Shown here in pieces: positions 32,769-47,700 of a DNA stretch of 64,000 bases. Source of the DNA: Hetaerina americana (Eukaryota > Arthropoda > Insecta > Odonata > Calopterygidae); the NCBI GenBank assembly GCA_022747635.1, contig JAKTNV010000018.1, forward strand, positions 3,126,927-3,190,926, written 5' to 3'. Below the pieces are notes generated by a model. That model had not been told where the DNA came from, did not search any database, and was given only the letters and a program-made list of their open reading frames with translations. A program made the position numbers and the translations under genes. Numbering within the stretch: the stretch's first letter is position 1; each line of letters opens with the position of its first letter.

Positions 32769-35700
32769 GTAAGCATAAAATTATTTGGTTTTTCGCGTTA
32801 TAAATATTAGTTGTCAATTCTAATCATTGTGTATATTCTAGAGCTGAAGAAGCGTTTGAACGACTCTCAGCATTTAGTTGAAACGCTGACGTTGGAACTG
32901 AAAAAAACAAAAATTGAAAATGAAAAATTTACACAGCAGCTGAATGGGTAAGTTTAAATTGTTGACGTGATATTCTATTCTGTTATAGGTGTTATTATAT
33001 ATGGTAATTTTCAATAAACTGCAAAGCTTTTTTGAAATCGTTACAACGTCACCTTTCATGTGAGAGATTGTTATATGTTTATTTACCATGGTCAGCATAC
33101 AAAGTCGAGGACGCTGCTTTTTTAAAATTCATCTTGAGAGCCCCTATGTATGATTGATGCATAACTGTAGTTAATCCAGTCTTTCTCCAGTATTTAGCTT
33201 GTGATGGGTACCTAAGTTTGCCGCATGAATTCCAGCATTTGATAAAATGATCACTCTAACCAGCATTTCGTCAGTCAATCTGTCAAGTGCTGCATGGGAA
33301 TTCTCACTCACATTGTGGACTTCTTTTTGCTGACAGAACATGGGGAGGATTAATTGAAGGAAACATGCACTTTCTTCGTCTGTCTTAGGCTCTAGAATAT
33401 AGTTTGTTTGGAAAACATCCCTACCTTGATATATGCTAAATCTCATGATTGCATTCAGTGTAGAGGCCATATAGCTTAGATGTTTTGCCAGGTCAACACA
33501 GATTCCATCATGAGAATCAATATGCTCTAAAAATTTTACTATGCCCTCAATTGAAAATGTTCTTTTTTTCACCTTCTCTTCCCACTGTCCAGCAGGATAA
33601 AATATATGTTCATGAGTAATTGAGGAAAACTTAACACATGAGAGTCTGGGCTACCTCTTTGTTCGACTAGTACAATCTATTGTCTAACTTTGAAATTTCC
33701 TCATACAGAAATTTAAAAGGGTAAAAATCATTTGCCTTGACTGGGATTCGAACCCGGATCCCTCTATGTCCGGCCAAGTGCTTTAGCCAGTTAAGCAACT
33801 GAGGAATCCTTTTACACTCTGAAATTTTGTGATGAAAATAAAATTATTTTTGATTCAGTGTAGTTTTGATAAAGCAAGTTTCAACACTTCTTAATATTCA
33901 TATATATGAAAATAAAAAGTATTGACATACATATATATGTAGATACATATATTGTTATATGTATCTGTAATGTTGAGGCAATGCACATGATCCCAGTTGT
34001 CAGTCACCAGTTCTTGCATTTTTCACGCTTCGTCATGTTTGGGTTAGAAGTCATTTTCATTCCTCATATCTTCAACTTATTTGCGCTATGAATAGTCTCC
34101 TTCTTCCAAAACATAAATTACAAAACTAACTCCTAGTTGTGAGACTGAGATTATGAGCTTTAGTAGCACCATAATATTTATTAGTCCCAGGACTTAACAA
34201 AGTAAAAGGACCAGTCGGAGAACAAACAATCAATTGTTTCAGTCTTCTGAAGACTCCAGAAACTTTTCCACACTATAGAAGCACTTATCCATCACAAAAT
34301 TCTTGACACATTTCTCAAATGTACTCCTAGAAGGAGCAAATTTTATGCCTGGTGGCAGATTGTTAAAATTTTGATGGCCACATGAAAGGGACTCTTATTA
34401 TGCCTGGCAGAAGAGTGGCAGAATAAATGTACATCAACACTGTCGATTATTATGCCCATGTACTGGAGCATTGGTGTTTTGCTGTTTCATAGTATCCTTA
34501 ACATACATACATAAGTAAAAAAATATACAGACACGGTAAAGTTATGATTCTCAATTCTTTAAAATAATGTTTGCAAGTTTGGCATGGGGTATTTTGCTAT
34601 AGTATACCTTTTCTTTTGTATTATGAAAACTCTATGGAAGCAAGGTGTTGCTCCCCAATAAATAAGTCCGTGGGTCATACGTGACTGAAAGTTGCTAAAG
34701 TAATCCGTTCTTAGTATATTTAAATCTACAATGTTTGCAAGATTTCGTAGATAAAATCCACTTTTTGCCAAAGTGGAACATAGGCCATTGGTATGGATCC
34801 CCCAGTTTAAGGACTCATCAAGAGACAAACCTAAAAACTTGGTTCTGCGTACCCTTTCTATAGGTTGGCCTTATAAGCACAGGTCTAACTGAGGCTCTTC
34901 CCTTCTTGTTTTAAATTGAATATACTTTCTTTTTAGCACATTTACAGACAGTTTGTTAACGTTAACCATTTTTTCCAAGAGCAATAATGAGCCATCAAGC
35001 TTAGCTTGCAACAAGTTAGGGTTCTTGTGGCTCATTGCCAGAGTTGTATCATCTACTTGTATCACAACTAATGCCACTCATGCTACCTTGCCATATTCAA
35101 ATTCTTCCCCAAAAATGTTCACATTACTGTTCTCAATCATCTTTTATAAGTGTTTATGTACGAAACGAAGTCAAAAGTTTTTTATAAAGGCTGATATGCA
35201 TAATAAACTTTTTTAGGGTGTGAAATTTTTCTACTCAGGCACTTAGTCACACAAATAGTGGGAAAACTGAAATTGAAATTGTGTAAACATGTGGTTTCAG
35301 ATACGTTGGAAAAATAGCAAATTTTATGAGACATAACAAAAATGTTAACAGAGGGAAAACTTTAATTCTGATAATGCAAATATGAGGTTTCACCGTAATT
35401 ATTTCGATCCTGTTTCACTTTATGAGAAAAATTCTGGAACGAATTATGCTCGTGGTGTGCACTGTATTCAGATCTAATTAAAACCATTTACTGGTAAACA
35501 TATTTCAAAATTATTTTTAGCCAAATTACTTGAAAGCATTGCCGAGGCTTGGGGTATCTATGAACATCAATTCGATTGGAACCCAGAACCCTCTGGTTAG
35601 TAGGCAATTACTCTATAGACACTAGATTAACACACAACTAAGTTATGCTATGCTGAGGTAGTGTAAATCTTAAGGCTAAGACAAAATTAAATTCATGCTT

Positions 35701-38700
35701 TCTTATTACGGCAGGAAGAGAAGACACAACATGTAAATGCATTTTGCGTGACACTAAGGCCACAAATAATAAGAACTGATTGAGGAAATAATTTAGTACA
35801 AAAGGCTAAACTAAATAGCTTTGAAGTTCCCAAATGAGATCATAGGCATTATATTAATATGTTTTTGGAAAAATTAACCACTCCACATTTTTAAAAAATT
35901 TCAATACGTGCAAATTTTAATTTTGTTTCACTTGAACACATTCCATGTCAAGATCCCTGAGGCCACAATCTAACAAACCTCCACCATGACTGGTAGGTGT
36001 ATTATTATCTTGGTAGGTTGCAATTAATATTAAGAACAAAAATTATGCATACTTTAAAAAGTGTACATAGGAATGATTAAAATCCTTTTCGTTTTATCCA
36101 TTCATTACCTAAATTGGAGTAATGTGGATTCCAAGCCATGTCCAAGAAATCCCTCAACTTTCCAATTATGTCATCAAGTCCACCAACAAATGACAGGCTT
36201 TTAAGGTTTCTAGTTTTAACATTGGACTCTGCCAATTGAAACTTAGTCCCAACATTCACTGAGAATGGGATAATCTTGCATTGGTCTGCAATGTGCAGTT
36301 GACCAACACGTTCCATGACTTCCAGTACATCTCCTCCACCCTCCGTCCATTCCCCATCATCATCCAACAAACTGCACTTGGAAACAATGAAGTAAAGCCG
36401 CTGGCCATAGTGTCGAGCACAAAGTATATTTCCCTCCAACAATACTTTGCCCAGGAATATTTTTGAGAAGACGGAGAGTATTTGGAGAGTGAAACTGCTT
36501 GCAACTGATGGTGACACCGGTTGTATGGTAACGGAAGCAGCAGCAAGTGGCGGCACAGGGAGCTTCTCAACAGACAGTCGAGCACCAGCTTTTAGTCCCA
36601 GAGAAACTAACCCTACCAGAAAAAAGAAAGAATTTAATTCATTTAGTATTTCATATGCCAAAACTAAGATGTACCTGAGTTTAGTGCATCGTGTGTGTAT
36701 AACATGTATCAATAAATTCCTAATCTCTACACATACAGCAGCCCATTAAAATAATATTTTCAAGATGGCTAGTGAAAAGAAATGCATAGATAGATAGATT
36801 CATTCGCCATAGAACAATACATAATTGTATGTGCTTCCAAAGAAACTGCGGGAGATGCCGCAACAGTAACTTTTAACAGAGTCATCCGCTAATGTGCATT
36901 TCAATGCAAAAATTTCAGAGGGTAAAAATCATTCGCCTTGACTGGGATTCGAACCCAGATCCCTCATTATCCGGTCGAGTGCTTTAGCCATTTAAGTCTG
37001 CCCTTTTTCCCCAAGGTGAAGCTGCCAGAATAATGTGTCCTGCAACTTTTATAATTCGCCGACAGCCAATGTTCATTTGTTATAATTTCACAGCCCATGT
37101 AGTCATGTTATCCAAAGAAAATAATCTATTGTGAAAAAAACAAATTTGCACTTTTCCTCAGGTTTTGGTCTTCAGTTAAACCTGTGAAAAAGTGCAAATT
37201 GGTTTTTCTCATACTGACAAACTTCCACTACATCTAGCCTGAATCTTTTGAAATAATCTATTGATGTGATCCATGGTATATAATTCTCCCTTAAGACACC
37301 ATATTCTTGATTGTCAAAAACCCAAGACTGAAATGCATGAAATTGGAATCTTGTTATTTAATGTACTACGGGTTTCTGCATGTATAGCACATTCTTTCAA
37401 TATTTTAAGGGGCTACCTTTTGTCGCAGCCATTCCATCTTCTCTGATGCATCCCAAAATCTACTTGGCTTCCATCAAGACAGCAAGTTGACATAGAACAC
37501 TCTTAAAATGAGTCTACATCATAGTTGCTGCATTATAGTCTGCTGTCAATAAAAGCATGTTCCAGTCCTTTGTGTCTCAAAAGCTAAAATTTACAATCCC
37601 ACAGGAAAAATAGTTGTCAGGCTGCTGAGAATTATGTCATTCCAATATCAACTATGACCTGTAACTTGGGGGACATTCGGAGGGGGGCAAGTAGTCATTT
37701 CATTGCAAAGAGCAATGAGGTGATTGCATATGCCTGTTCTCCATTTGGTCCTTTCCTCTTTTGCTCTTCCATACATATACTTCCTCGTTCCTCACTTTGT
37801 CTGCGCATTTGATCTTCAGCATTCTTCTCTTTGGCAGAGTGTTCGAAATGCCCTTCTACTCTTAGTCGCTGGACTATTTTTCAATATTCCAGGTCTCTGA
37901 TATGTAGAGTGCCATTCTCTGATGGACATTTCGATGCACTGATTTCTTGATTGCAATCTCTGATTGTTTGACCGTAGCAGTTGCCTCTTCTTCAATGCCT
38001 CCTTAGCCTGAGTTATTCTTCCCTTGAAATCGGTCGAGCTTCTTCCATCCCAAGTTGTACTTCTGTCCAGGTAGATGAAGGATTCTGCTGGGTGGGCTGT
38101 TTCACTCCTCGAATTTTTATATTTAGCCCATAGGATTCTGAGTTGCTTGCAGGTCCTATGTCTTTCTGCTATTAATGCATTGTCACCTGATAAATGGAGC
38201 ATGCTCATTTCTTTGCCATGTACCTCGACTCCTTTGATACCCTTATTCTTGTGCTTCTTTTACTTTCTCTTCTAGATATACTCGTACGTTGAATAGCCCT
38301 AGTGAAAGGTTGTATCATAGTTAACTTCTGGTTATTTTGTCTTCTATTTTCCTTCTTTTTTCACTTTAATGGTTGTTATCTCATTCTTGCTTATAGTTTT
38401 TAATTTGTGTTGTTGTTACTGATTCTTTCAGAGCAAGTGGATTATTCTTCTGCCATGTAAATCCATTCCAAGTGCTTCTAGTGTCTTGAGCATTTGTTTC
38501 ATTTGGCGTTGTCATCATGTGTAATGGCTTGTTTACATGTATCTTTTTTTTCAGTCTGTTACCTCAAGCTGAGTTTTACCTCTCTTGTTCCTCAATTTTT
38601 TCTGAAGCCTGATTAGTTTTTCATGAAGCTTTCTTGTATATATTCTTCTATTATTTGGCTAATTATCAGGGTAAGTAATTTCAAACCATGAGACATCAGG

Positions 38701-41700
38701 CTGAATGTGTTGGTACCTTCACTTTTATATGTTCTTGGTTTCTTTGGTATGTCAAGTTGTCTCACTCTTCTCAAAGTTTTCTGGTACCTTTTCACTGTTG
38801 GAGCTATCTTAATTATTCCAAATGGGATATATGCTTTGCTTGGACCCAGAGTGCCTTGAATATTTATCCATTTATTTAGTCAACTCCTGGCATCTTGCTA
38901 TTCTTTGGGCTTTGTTGACTTTCATATTCACTTCAGGTATTTCCAGACCCTGTTGGTATTTTATCAAGATTTTGTCATAAGTAAGTCACCTTCAACTAGT
39001 TTGAGCCCTTGGTGGAGTACTTCAATGTATTCCTTCCGTCTCTTTTCAATATCTTCACCTTCAATTGGAATCTCTTGGGTGTTGTTGGACATTGTTTTGT
39101 TTCTACCATGTATTTTTTTCACCTGTTTATAAGCAGTTTTGCTCTTTCCCTTGAGGTCATTGATTTCCTTACAGCAGCTTTCTATCGACTGTTCTGTGTC
39201 CTTCTTGCACTCTTGTATGACTTGGTTCCTTAAAACAGTTTCCTAAGTCACATTTCTCCCAAGGGTTTCCTATGTATTTTCTTCTTGCCTCTATAAGCTC
39301 CTTTGTTTGAGCTGTTATCCTGGATTTTGCTCCATTCCTCACAAGTTTCTCAACTGGTACTGGGGCTGTTTAATTCTTTATGTTTCCTGTCTTCATCCTT
39401 TTACGCTAGTATCATTTATTCCTTATATTTTTTTTTGTCTATTATTGCTTTTCTGATACTTGCTTTTCCTCCAGGATCGTAGTATTCCGCCATGGTTCCT
39501 CGGTCACTTTCTTCATCCTCTTGGAGAGGTGTTGGCTCTCCATGACTCCCTTGTTGTAATCACTGTTAGCATCTGTACAATGGTAGCCCTTACATTGCTT
39601 CACTTGCTTCTTAAATTCTCATTCTGGCTACAGTGTACAGTAAACTCTCCATTATCCGTGCTCTTCTATCTTCCTAGCTCCTCAAAATTTTCATAAAATT
39701 AAAGTCAAAAAGATAAATACTTAGTAACTATGACATGATTTTGAAACACACATTTTAAATGCTTTAACTTACTTAAAATTTTTTAATTTTGAGTTCACAA
39801 AATCAAAAGTAGTCCATAATATTTAATATTTTTTTAATTTAAACATTTTTTTACCATCCTTGTGCTTATGGAGTAGCTTCAGGTGTGATGTGGTGGAATT
39901 TGAACATAATGAATATAAATGGATAAAACTTTTTTTATTTTACGACAAGGTTTTGATGTATTACATCATCATCAGGTAACAAACTGAAGTTGTGTGCTGT
40001 CTTATATACATTTAAGATACCGGAAGGAGGGGAGAGGACTCTCTCCCTCCTCCCCCTCGTTTCCTACCATTTTTTGAGCCTTGACTCATTATCATTTACT
40101 CTTCTCATCCCATACCTGTCGCACTGAATATCCAATTCACTCAGCAATGCTGGCAAACCCTTGGCTGACTGACAAACTAAAGCTTGGTCATCAGCGAACC
40201 TAACTGATTTTACGAATTCCCCACCCACTTTCATTCCTACCTCCAGTTCTTCCCAGTTTCTTTTTAATCATTTCCTCTGCATACAGGTTGAACAGCAACG
40301 GTGATAATGGGCAACCCTGCCTCACACCTTTTCCTAACGCTGCCCATCCCGACTCCCCGTTCCCCACTGGCACTGAGCAGTCTGAAACATGTGCAGGTTG
40401 CGGATTAGCCTCCTTTCCCTCCAATCTATTCATATTTTCTGCAATACACTCATTATTTTTTCCCATTTTACTCTATCAAACGCTTTTTGAAATCTACAAA
40501 ACAGGCATATACTTCCTCATTGTATTCTACATCCTTCTCGATTAATTATCTCATTACTGCAATGGCATCATGCGTACCTCTCCCCTTTCTAAATCCAAAC
40601 TGATCATCCCCTAAGTAATCATTTGCCCTACTCTCTATCATTTTGTTTATGATCCTGAGAACAACTTTAGCTGCGTGTGATATCAAACTTATCGTCCTGT
40701 AGTCCTCACATGATGTAGCCTTTACCTTTTTCGGAATAGGAACTAAAACTGATCTCACAAAGTCTTCCGGCCAGATTCCTTCCTCATAAATACTAAAAAT
40801 CAGCCCATATAGCCTCTTCCTCCCACACTTTCCTAAACATTTCAATAGTTCGGCGGGAATGTTATCCACCCCCACGGCCTTATTTAGTTTCATCTCCCTT
40901 AATGCCCTTTCTATCTCATCGTCGAGTATGCCTGGACCTAAGCTGTCTTCCTCTCCATCATATACGATATATCTCCATTACATAAGATATATCTCACAGC
41001 TTCCCTAAAGCTCACTTTATGTTGCCCTTTCCCTCGGCATCTTCCATGTGTGTTTTCTTCTCTGATGTTGTCTAGTATTTTTTTTCCCATTACAGAACTC
41101 TATTATTTTTCCTACTGTAGCATGTCATTTTCTCAATCGGAAAATCCCCATGCCACTGCCCCCCCTCCCCCCACATGCCACAGTGTTCCAATCTCAACAA
41201 ACCAATTTACAGCATTTTGAGATAAGATGTAACATTTTAACCTCCTGACAATTGTGTGGTTCATGGAGTCAAAGGATTTATAAAGTGAAGTAAGACTAGG
41301 AATGCTATTGTGTGCTTGTTGATGAGTCGCCCAGATGTCCTCATTGACTGTTAGGAGTTGTGTTTGGGTACCAGGCCAGCCTTAAAGCCAGAGTTCTATT
41401 GGTTAAGGAGATTGTGTTTAAGTACACAGCTATGCAATTGTTGAAAGATAATTTGTTCAAATATTAAAGATCTGGAATGTTGGATACCAGATGGTCTATA
41501 GTGGCAAGGTTCAGGTGGCTCAGTGTTCTGGTTCTGGATGTTTTAGTATCATCTGTCCAGCTGGTCACTAACCAGTTTGGAGAGATGGTCAAATATATTT
41601 ATAAAATATTTTAATTAATTGAATGCCATGAATATTAACCATCTTCATGGCATTAATAGTTGTTTTTGGCAATCTGCCCTGCCTACCTGTATCATTATTT

Positions 41701-44700
41701 TATCTCATTTTACTGTATTTCACTCTGACTATTGGGAATATCCTAATATTCATTGTTGGGCAGGAATTAGTTTATTCCACCAAGTTATTCTTTCCTCTGA
41801 CCTTGGGAACCCTAGGTTATAGGTAATAACTAACTATTAACTGTTCAACGTCATAAATAATCAACACCAACTCTCTTGCCCCCTCCATAGCTCCAACTAC
41901 CCCAGTGCCCTTCCTGCCCCCCGCTGCCTCCATCTGCTCCTCGACCATCACTACTACATATGTTCTGCCTATTACTGCAACGTATGTGACCAATCAATTC
42001 ATAAAGGCAATTGTATGCAATAGTTTTTGGATGTCCCCCGTTATGCATTGGGCATTTATTTTGACACATGAGAATATCATCACTTCCTGATTCTGTTTGA
42101 ATTGGAAAAAACAAAGCTTCAAGTTTAAAAAAAATGATCCATATGCAGCTGGATATCTGGAAAATATTTTACAGAAAAAAATTAAATGCTGCAAAAACCT
42201 TAAAAGAATATGAATGCCACTCTTTTATTTCAGGTTCAAGCCCACATCGTGCACCCAGTGCCAGCACGTAAATGGAATCCAGGTGTACTCTGAAGGTGAA
42301 TTAAATTGATAATCATGGAATCATCATTGATTGTGATTAACAATTAGTTTTTGGCACTAAGTATAATTGATGTTGGTTATCTTAGGGATTAATATGTAAA
42401 ACTAGCAGAAAACAATGTCTATTCTCTTTTATGGATGAAATAATATGGTACAGGGCATGAACTATGACCAACATTATTGTGAATTATAAAAACTGACCTT
42501 AGGTGTCTCACCAATATGTGGATCGTCAATAAATTCTTAGAAAACCCAAGCAATGGTGCTTGCAGTATTGAAAAAAGTTTGCTTTCAGTAAGCCTCATCT
42601 CTTGCAAGGCTGCTGTTAAAGTTTCAGCTATATCCATCGCATGGTTTCATTTCCATAGTTGATTGAAGCAATAATTTTTTGTTTAGAAAAATGAAAAAAA
42701 AATGTCTACAGTGATTAAACACTTCTATTTAAAAGACTCGACACCAAAAGAGATAAAAGCAGAGTTGGATGAAGTTCATTTTCATCCAACTCTGCTTAGA
42801 TGAAGATGAACTTTTTTGGATGAGGCACATCTGCACGTGTGTTTGTGACTGCTTGCAATAATATAAGTGAGTTTAAACATGATCATACATCCATAAATGA
42901 TGAGCATCGTTCGGGACGTCCAGTGGAAGTGATTTCCTGAGGAATGATTGACACAGTCCACGATATGGTTTAGAGTGATCTATGAATCAAAGTTTGTGAA
43001 ATTGTTGAGGCCATTGATGCACTACTTGTGCACTCCACAGACAAAGGCACAGTCGAAACAGTGGGTTTCTAAAGATAATCCGGCTCCGAAGAAGGTGTCA
43101 TTGGTGAAATCGGCAACACGGTGATGGCCATGGCTATTTGGGGTTCTCATGGAATCATTACATTGCATTAATTGCAAAAAAGACAGACAATAAATGGAGA
43201 GTATTGCATGTCATCACTGCACCGGTTGAGGGAAGGAATCATGAAAAACCATCTTTATTTAACAGAGAAAACAAATTCTCTTCCATCAAGATAATGTGCG
43301 GTTGCATGCCTGTGCAGTTTCATTGGCGAAATATATGGAATTATAATTCGAATCATCACAATATCCACGGTATACACCAGATTTGCCTCCCAATGTCTTT
43401 TTTATTTCTTGAAAATTAAGGTACTTATTCATTATTATAAATAAACAAAACTTCGTTGCTTCAGTTGACAATGTAAGCATGTATTGGATAAACTTGTAGC
43501 TGGTACTTAAATAGCAGTCTAGTGAGAGATGAAGGTTTAATAAAAGTAAACCTCTTCCAATACTATGATCACCATCTCTTGGATTTTATAAGGAATTGTT
43601 GAACAACCCACATATGCTGAAAAAATCAGGAGGCCCTAACTCCCATAAGTAATTTGTCATGGGGTGTGAGGTAAATGTGCAATCCATGCTATGTCAGAAT
43701 TTTGTGAAGGAACTGAGCTCAGAAAACTTCACGGACCTGTTTGAAAATTTAAGCATATAAACAAAGAGTGATCCAAATGGCAAATGATTGAACATATTCT
43801 GAGTGGGAAATAAGTATCAAACATTATTTTTAATGAATTTTAATGATATGTTCTCAAAAGGAAATGCAACTGCATGTTCTACCTTTTAAATTTTGTTTAG
43901 GTTTTCCGTACAATAACATTTTTTTTACAAATCATTGTCACATGCACAGTTTTGCATCCCTTGATTCATATCATTATCAAATAATATTTTCTTAACTTTT
44001 CAGGATGTGACTGGAGTTCCAAATCCTTGACATCTGGTGTTGAAGGATCAAAGCTAGTTTTGGAGAGATGTGCCCTTCCATGTCCTCTAACGTCTCAACC
44101 AAAAAAGAGTGCTGTGCATAGTGACAAGAAAACTGATGTCTCTGATCAACAAACTCGCTGTATTAGAGAAAAATCACTAGGCAGCCCATCTCAAAACTTT
44201 AGTAATTCAACATTGGAAAATCCCACAGGTGACAGCCAACTGGTGCCAAATGACTGTGATACTGAAAAGCCCACCTCTTTTGCAAAAGAAGAGACAAAAA
44301 CACATCCCCCTCTGCTTGAGAGCATGATTACCTCTGAGCACACTTATTGTAAAACACCAGAAAAAAAACTTAGTGGTGATGAGCACTTGAAAAAATCGAG
44401 TCCCGTGCTCAATTCTCAAAAGAGATTAAAGAAGTTCACATACTCTTCAACTGTGCTCGGAAGCAATTCCAAAGTGAACTCTAGCAATTCCAGATCACCT
44501 ACCTTTCTAATATCTGCATTAGATTCCCCGGAGAAGCTGAAAGTGTGTAGTCAGACGATTCTGGAGACATCACCTAAAGGCAGAGGGACATTCTTCAACA
44601 TTAACCCAAAGAAGAAGCTGAAGATTTCATCTCTGAGCTTAAAACAGAGGCAGCCAACTGCCAGCAGCACGGAAAAATCAGGATTGGAAAATGAAGCATA

Positions 44701-47700
44701 CTGGCCCAGTGAAATGCTCCCCCCAGCAGAGAGTGAGAAGAAGGAAGGTGGTGGCTCCCCTAAAGCTAGTGCCAAGGAAGGCAGAAGGATTTGTGCCTTG
44801 CCTCAGCCTCCCACTCTTGAAGAGCTGCCGTCTTCAGTTCATGGTAATGAGATGAGTCGAGCAGATGAGAGGTTTGCTGCTCACAGAGACGAAAAGAGCC
44901 CCATATTGTTGTTTATTGGTAATGGCAGGAGTGCCAGGGCAGTGGGAGGAGGAGAAGAGGAGGACGAAGACATATTAATAATGCCCAGCCCCAACTCCTC
45001 ACGGCACTGTGAAGCCGTTTTAAAAGATGTTGATGTGACAGGTAGTTCACTCAATTCTAAAGATGAAGTACCTGGGAATGAGGCAATAAAAGGCCTTGAT
45101 TTTGAGGGAGTAAATCAGGGTTGCCTTCAGAAACAAGTACTCCCGATCCTCTTGGAGAGTGACACAGATGCCACTTATTTCATTCCCCTGGAGGAGGAGG
45201 AGGTTGGTGCAGAAGTATCCAAAGATAGTGAATGGGTTGATGGCTCTACGGTTGGTGAGTTACCTCGTACCGATGCCATTAATACTGCCAAGCTGCAACC
45301 TGGCAGAAATTTTCTCACCAGTTTTGACCAGTGAGTATCCAAAGATGCCTTGTTAGATGGAAATTGTAACCCTTGAAATCCTGCTATGTACAAGGACGAT
45401 TGGAAAAGTAAGGTCTCCTATTTTTTTCATGAAAAATCAAATTTATTCTCAACTTTGCGTACATCGTTGGAAAGGTTGAGCATTTAGCTATCTTTGTGCA
45501 TAGTTGCCTTGACGATCGATCACTTTTTGCATCCTTGTAAGCAGCTTTTTAATGCCGGCATTGTACCTTTCTCCTGCCCCTTTTATGAAAAAAAATAGGA
45601 GACCTTACTTTTTGAATCGCCCTCGTGTGGCCCACTTAGCATTAGGTTACTTGTCAATGTTGGGCTCTAAGGTGGAGGGGCAGAGTTGATAGCCTCATGA
45701 AGCAGGGGAGGTGGGGTTTACAAGCACCCTTAAAACAGGAGTAAACTACAAAAAATCTTCATGGGATCCAGTTCCCATACTTCTCCCAAAACCCTTTGCA
45801 ACACTTACTAATGCTTCCAAGTGTATTCTGAGGCGTTAAGAATCGCCGAATATTAGTGACCATCTTGTGGTCTTTAATTAAATAGTCAAGCCCTTACTCT
45901 CCCTATTGACAGTCACCGGCTGGCTGAAATAACTTTATTGGAGCTATGTAAGGTTCTTATTATTGTCTATGGGAATTAACCTAACCTCACACTCACAGCC
46001 AATAGCTTGCACGTCCTCTTGCCAGATTCTCATGTGTTAAGTTTTCCTCAATTTCTCAGGAATGTAAATTTTATAGTGCTTGGCAATGGGAAGACAAGGT
46101 GAAAAAAAGAACGTTTTCAATTGAGTAAAAAGTAGTCAAAATTTTGGAACAATCTGATTCTCATGATTGAATCTGTATTGATCTGGCAAAACATCTAAGA
46201 TTGAAGGCCTCTACACTGAATGCAATCATGAAAATCACAATTCGATTCTGAAACATGCAAACCAGTGATGACATTTATCAAAAGAAAGAAATTATATCAA
46301 GAATTCAGTATGAAAAATTACTGAAAGAATGGTTTCAAGTGATGGATCATCAAATATCCCAATGATTGGTTTCATCACAAGAGATGCATTTGAGTGAGAT
46401 GGCAATGGCGAACAAAAATATAGAAAAACACGGAAAAAAGGATGCGTATTAGATTCACACAAAAACATGTTCACCAACGTAAAACTCATGGATAGTTTAG
46501 GATTGACTCAATTTGCAGAGTATTGTCTGCATGGCCTCATCAGCATAAGTGTGTGTGTGTGTGATGCACAAAAAAAATATACATCCTGAGGGAAAATGAT
46601 TCTGATGTCCTTATTTGTTTCAGGGTACCTGTCACAAGCACCAGCCCCAAGTTTAAACATCAAAGAGTGTCGGTGCGCCAGAAGAGCAGACGGATGCAAA
46701 TGGAGGGATGGGAGTGCAAGGCATGCCAGAAGGTGCGTCATGCCCTCAGTGAAGATGCCCTGACTGCGAGGGGCAATTCCCTTCTCCCCCCTTGCCCACT
46801 CTCTCTTCTCTCACTTGACACTCACGTCTAATTTCAATTTCGTTGCAGTATTATGAAGCTGCCGGATTTGAAGGCAAACCATATGAGAGGAAACATCATG
46901 TGAACAAGTGCTCCCGTCATCGAGATAACTTCTCACCTCGCAAGTGTACCCCTAAAGGTAAAGGAATCTTACAAAGGAACTGCGGGAGATGCCGCCGAAG
47001 TAACTTTTAACAAAGTCATCAGCTAATATGCATTTCAGTCAGCAATTTTTACACTCTGAAATATTTGCATTTAAAGGAATCTTACAAGTTCAAGTATTTC
47101 CCATTATTTGATCATGACATGTGGCTAATAACTGAACATGCCAATATTCTATGATATTTTTCAGGTTTTGTTACCCTAACTACTCTTGATAATTGCTAAG
47201 GCCTTGACCTCCCATCCTTCGTTGTTCTGTCACAATCATTTTTATTTTAAAATAAGACTGGGACTTCAAGGATATTTGGCAAGACTTGACAATTCTTGAG
47301 GGTGTTATTAGTTTTTTATCATCCGGAGCATAGCTTTGACTACATATTTGCGAGCTGCAATTTGATTTTTGTCTATTGTTTAGGGAACTTATTTTATATT
47401 ACTTCTTCTTATCTTAGTAGAAGTATTTTAGGGGAGGTGACTGGCAGCTAAGGTCATTTGGGCCATTAGGGATGAACAGGAAAGGATGAAGGGTGGAGAG
47501 AAACCCGGTGTCGGCTTTAGCCTACTCTTGTCGAAAGGTGCCAAGGGGTCTGCTGTTTAATGTCCCATCTGATGGACGGACGGCATACTCACTCTAAGTG
47601 CCCCCCACAAAGCACACCTCAAGTAGATATTGAGATACCACTGAATAATATTCGATGCCGCCAGGATTCGAACCCGGGCCCTCTGAATGGTAAGCCAGTA

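Larger units (their letters stand above)
33443..36996. repeat. Segmental duplication, copy B
   Basis: Same orientation as copy A. The offset drifts only from 12851 to 12854 bp, so few indels. Flanking sequence differs from copy A at both ends (joins an unassigned open stretch at 33442 and unrelated sequence after tttaag at 36996). Copy A keeps the native Tigger continuation at its left end, so copy A is the source. Confidence 0.93.

Noticed and set aside
36077..36712. A second AFG2A gene
   Set aside because: Only exon 3 is duplicated, with no neighbouring exons, and it lies within a LINE/SINE-bearing duplicated segment.
44207..44775. Minus-strand frames over CtIP exon 4
   Set aside because: Antisense shadows; the plus frame is continuous for 435 codons and splice-consistent.
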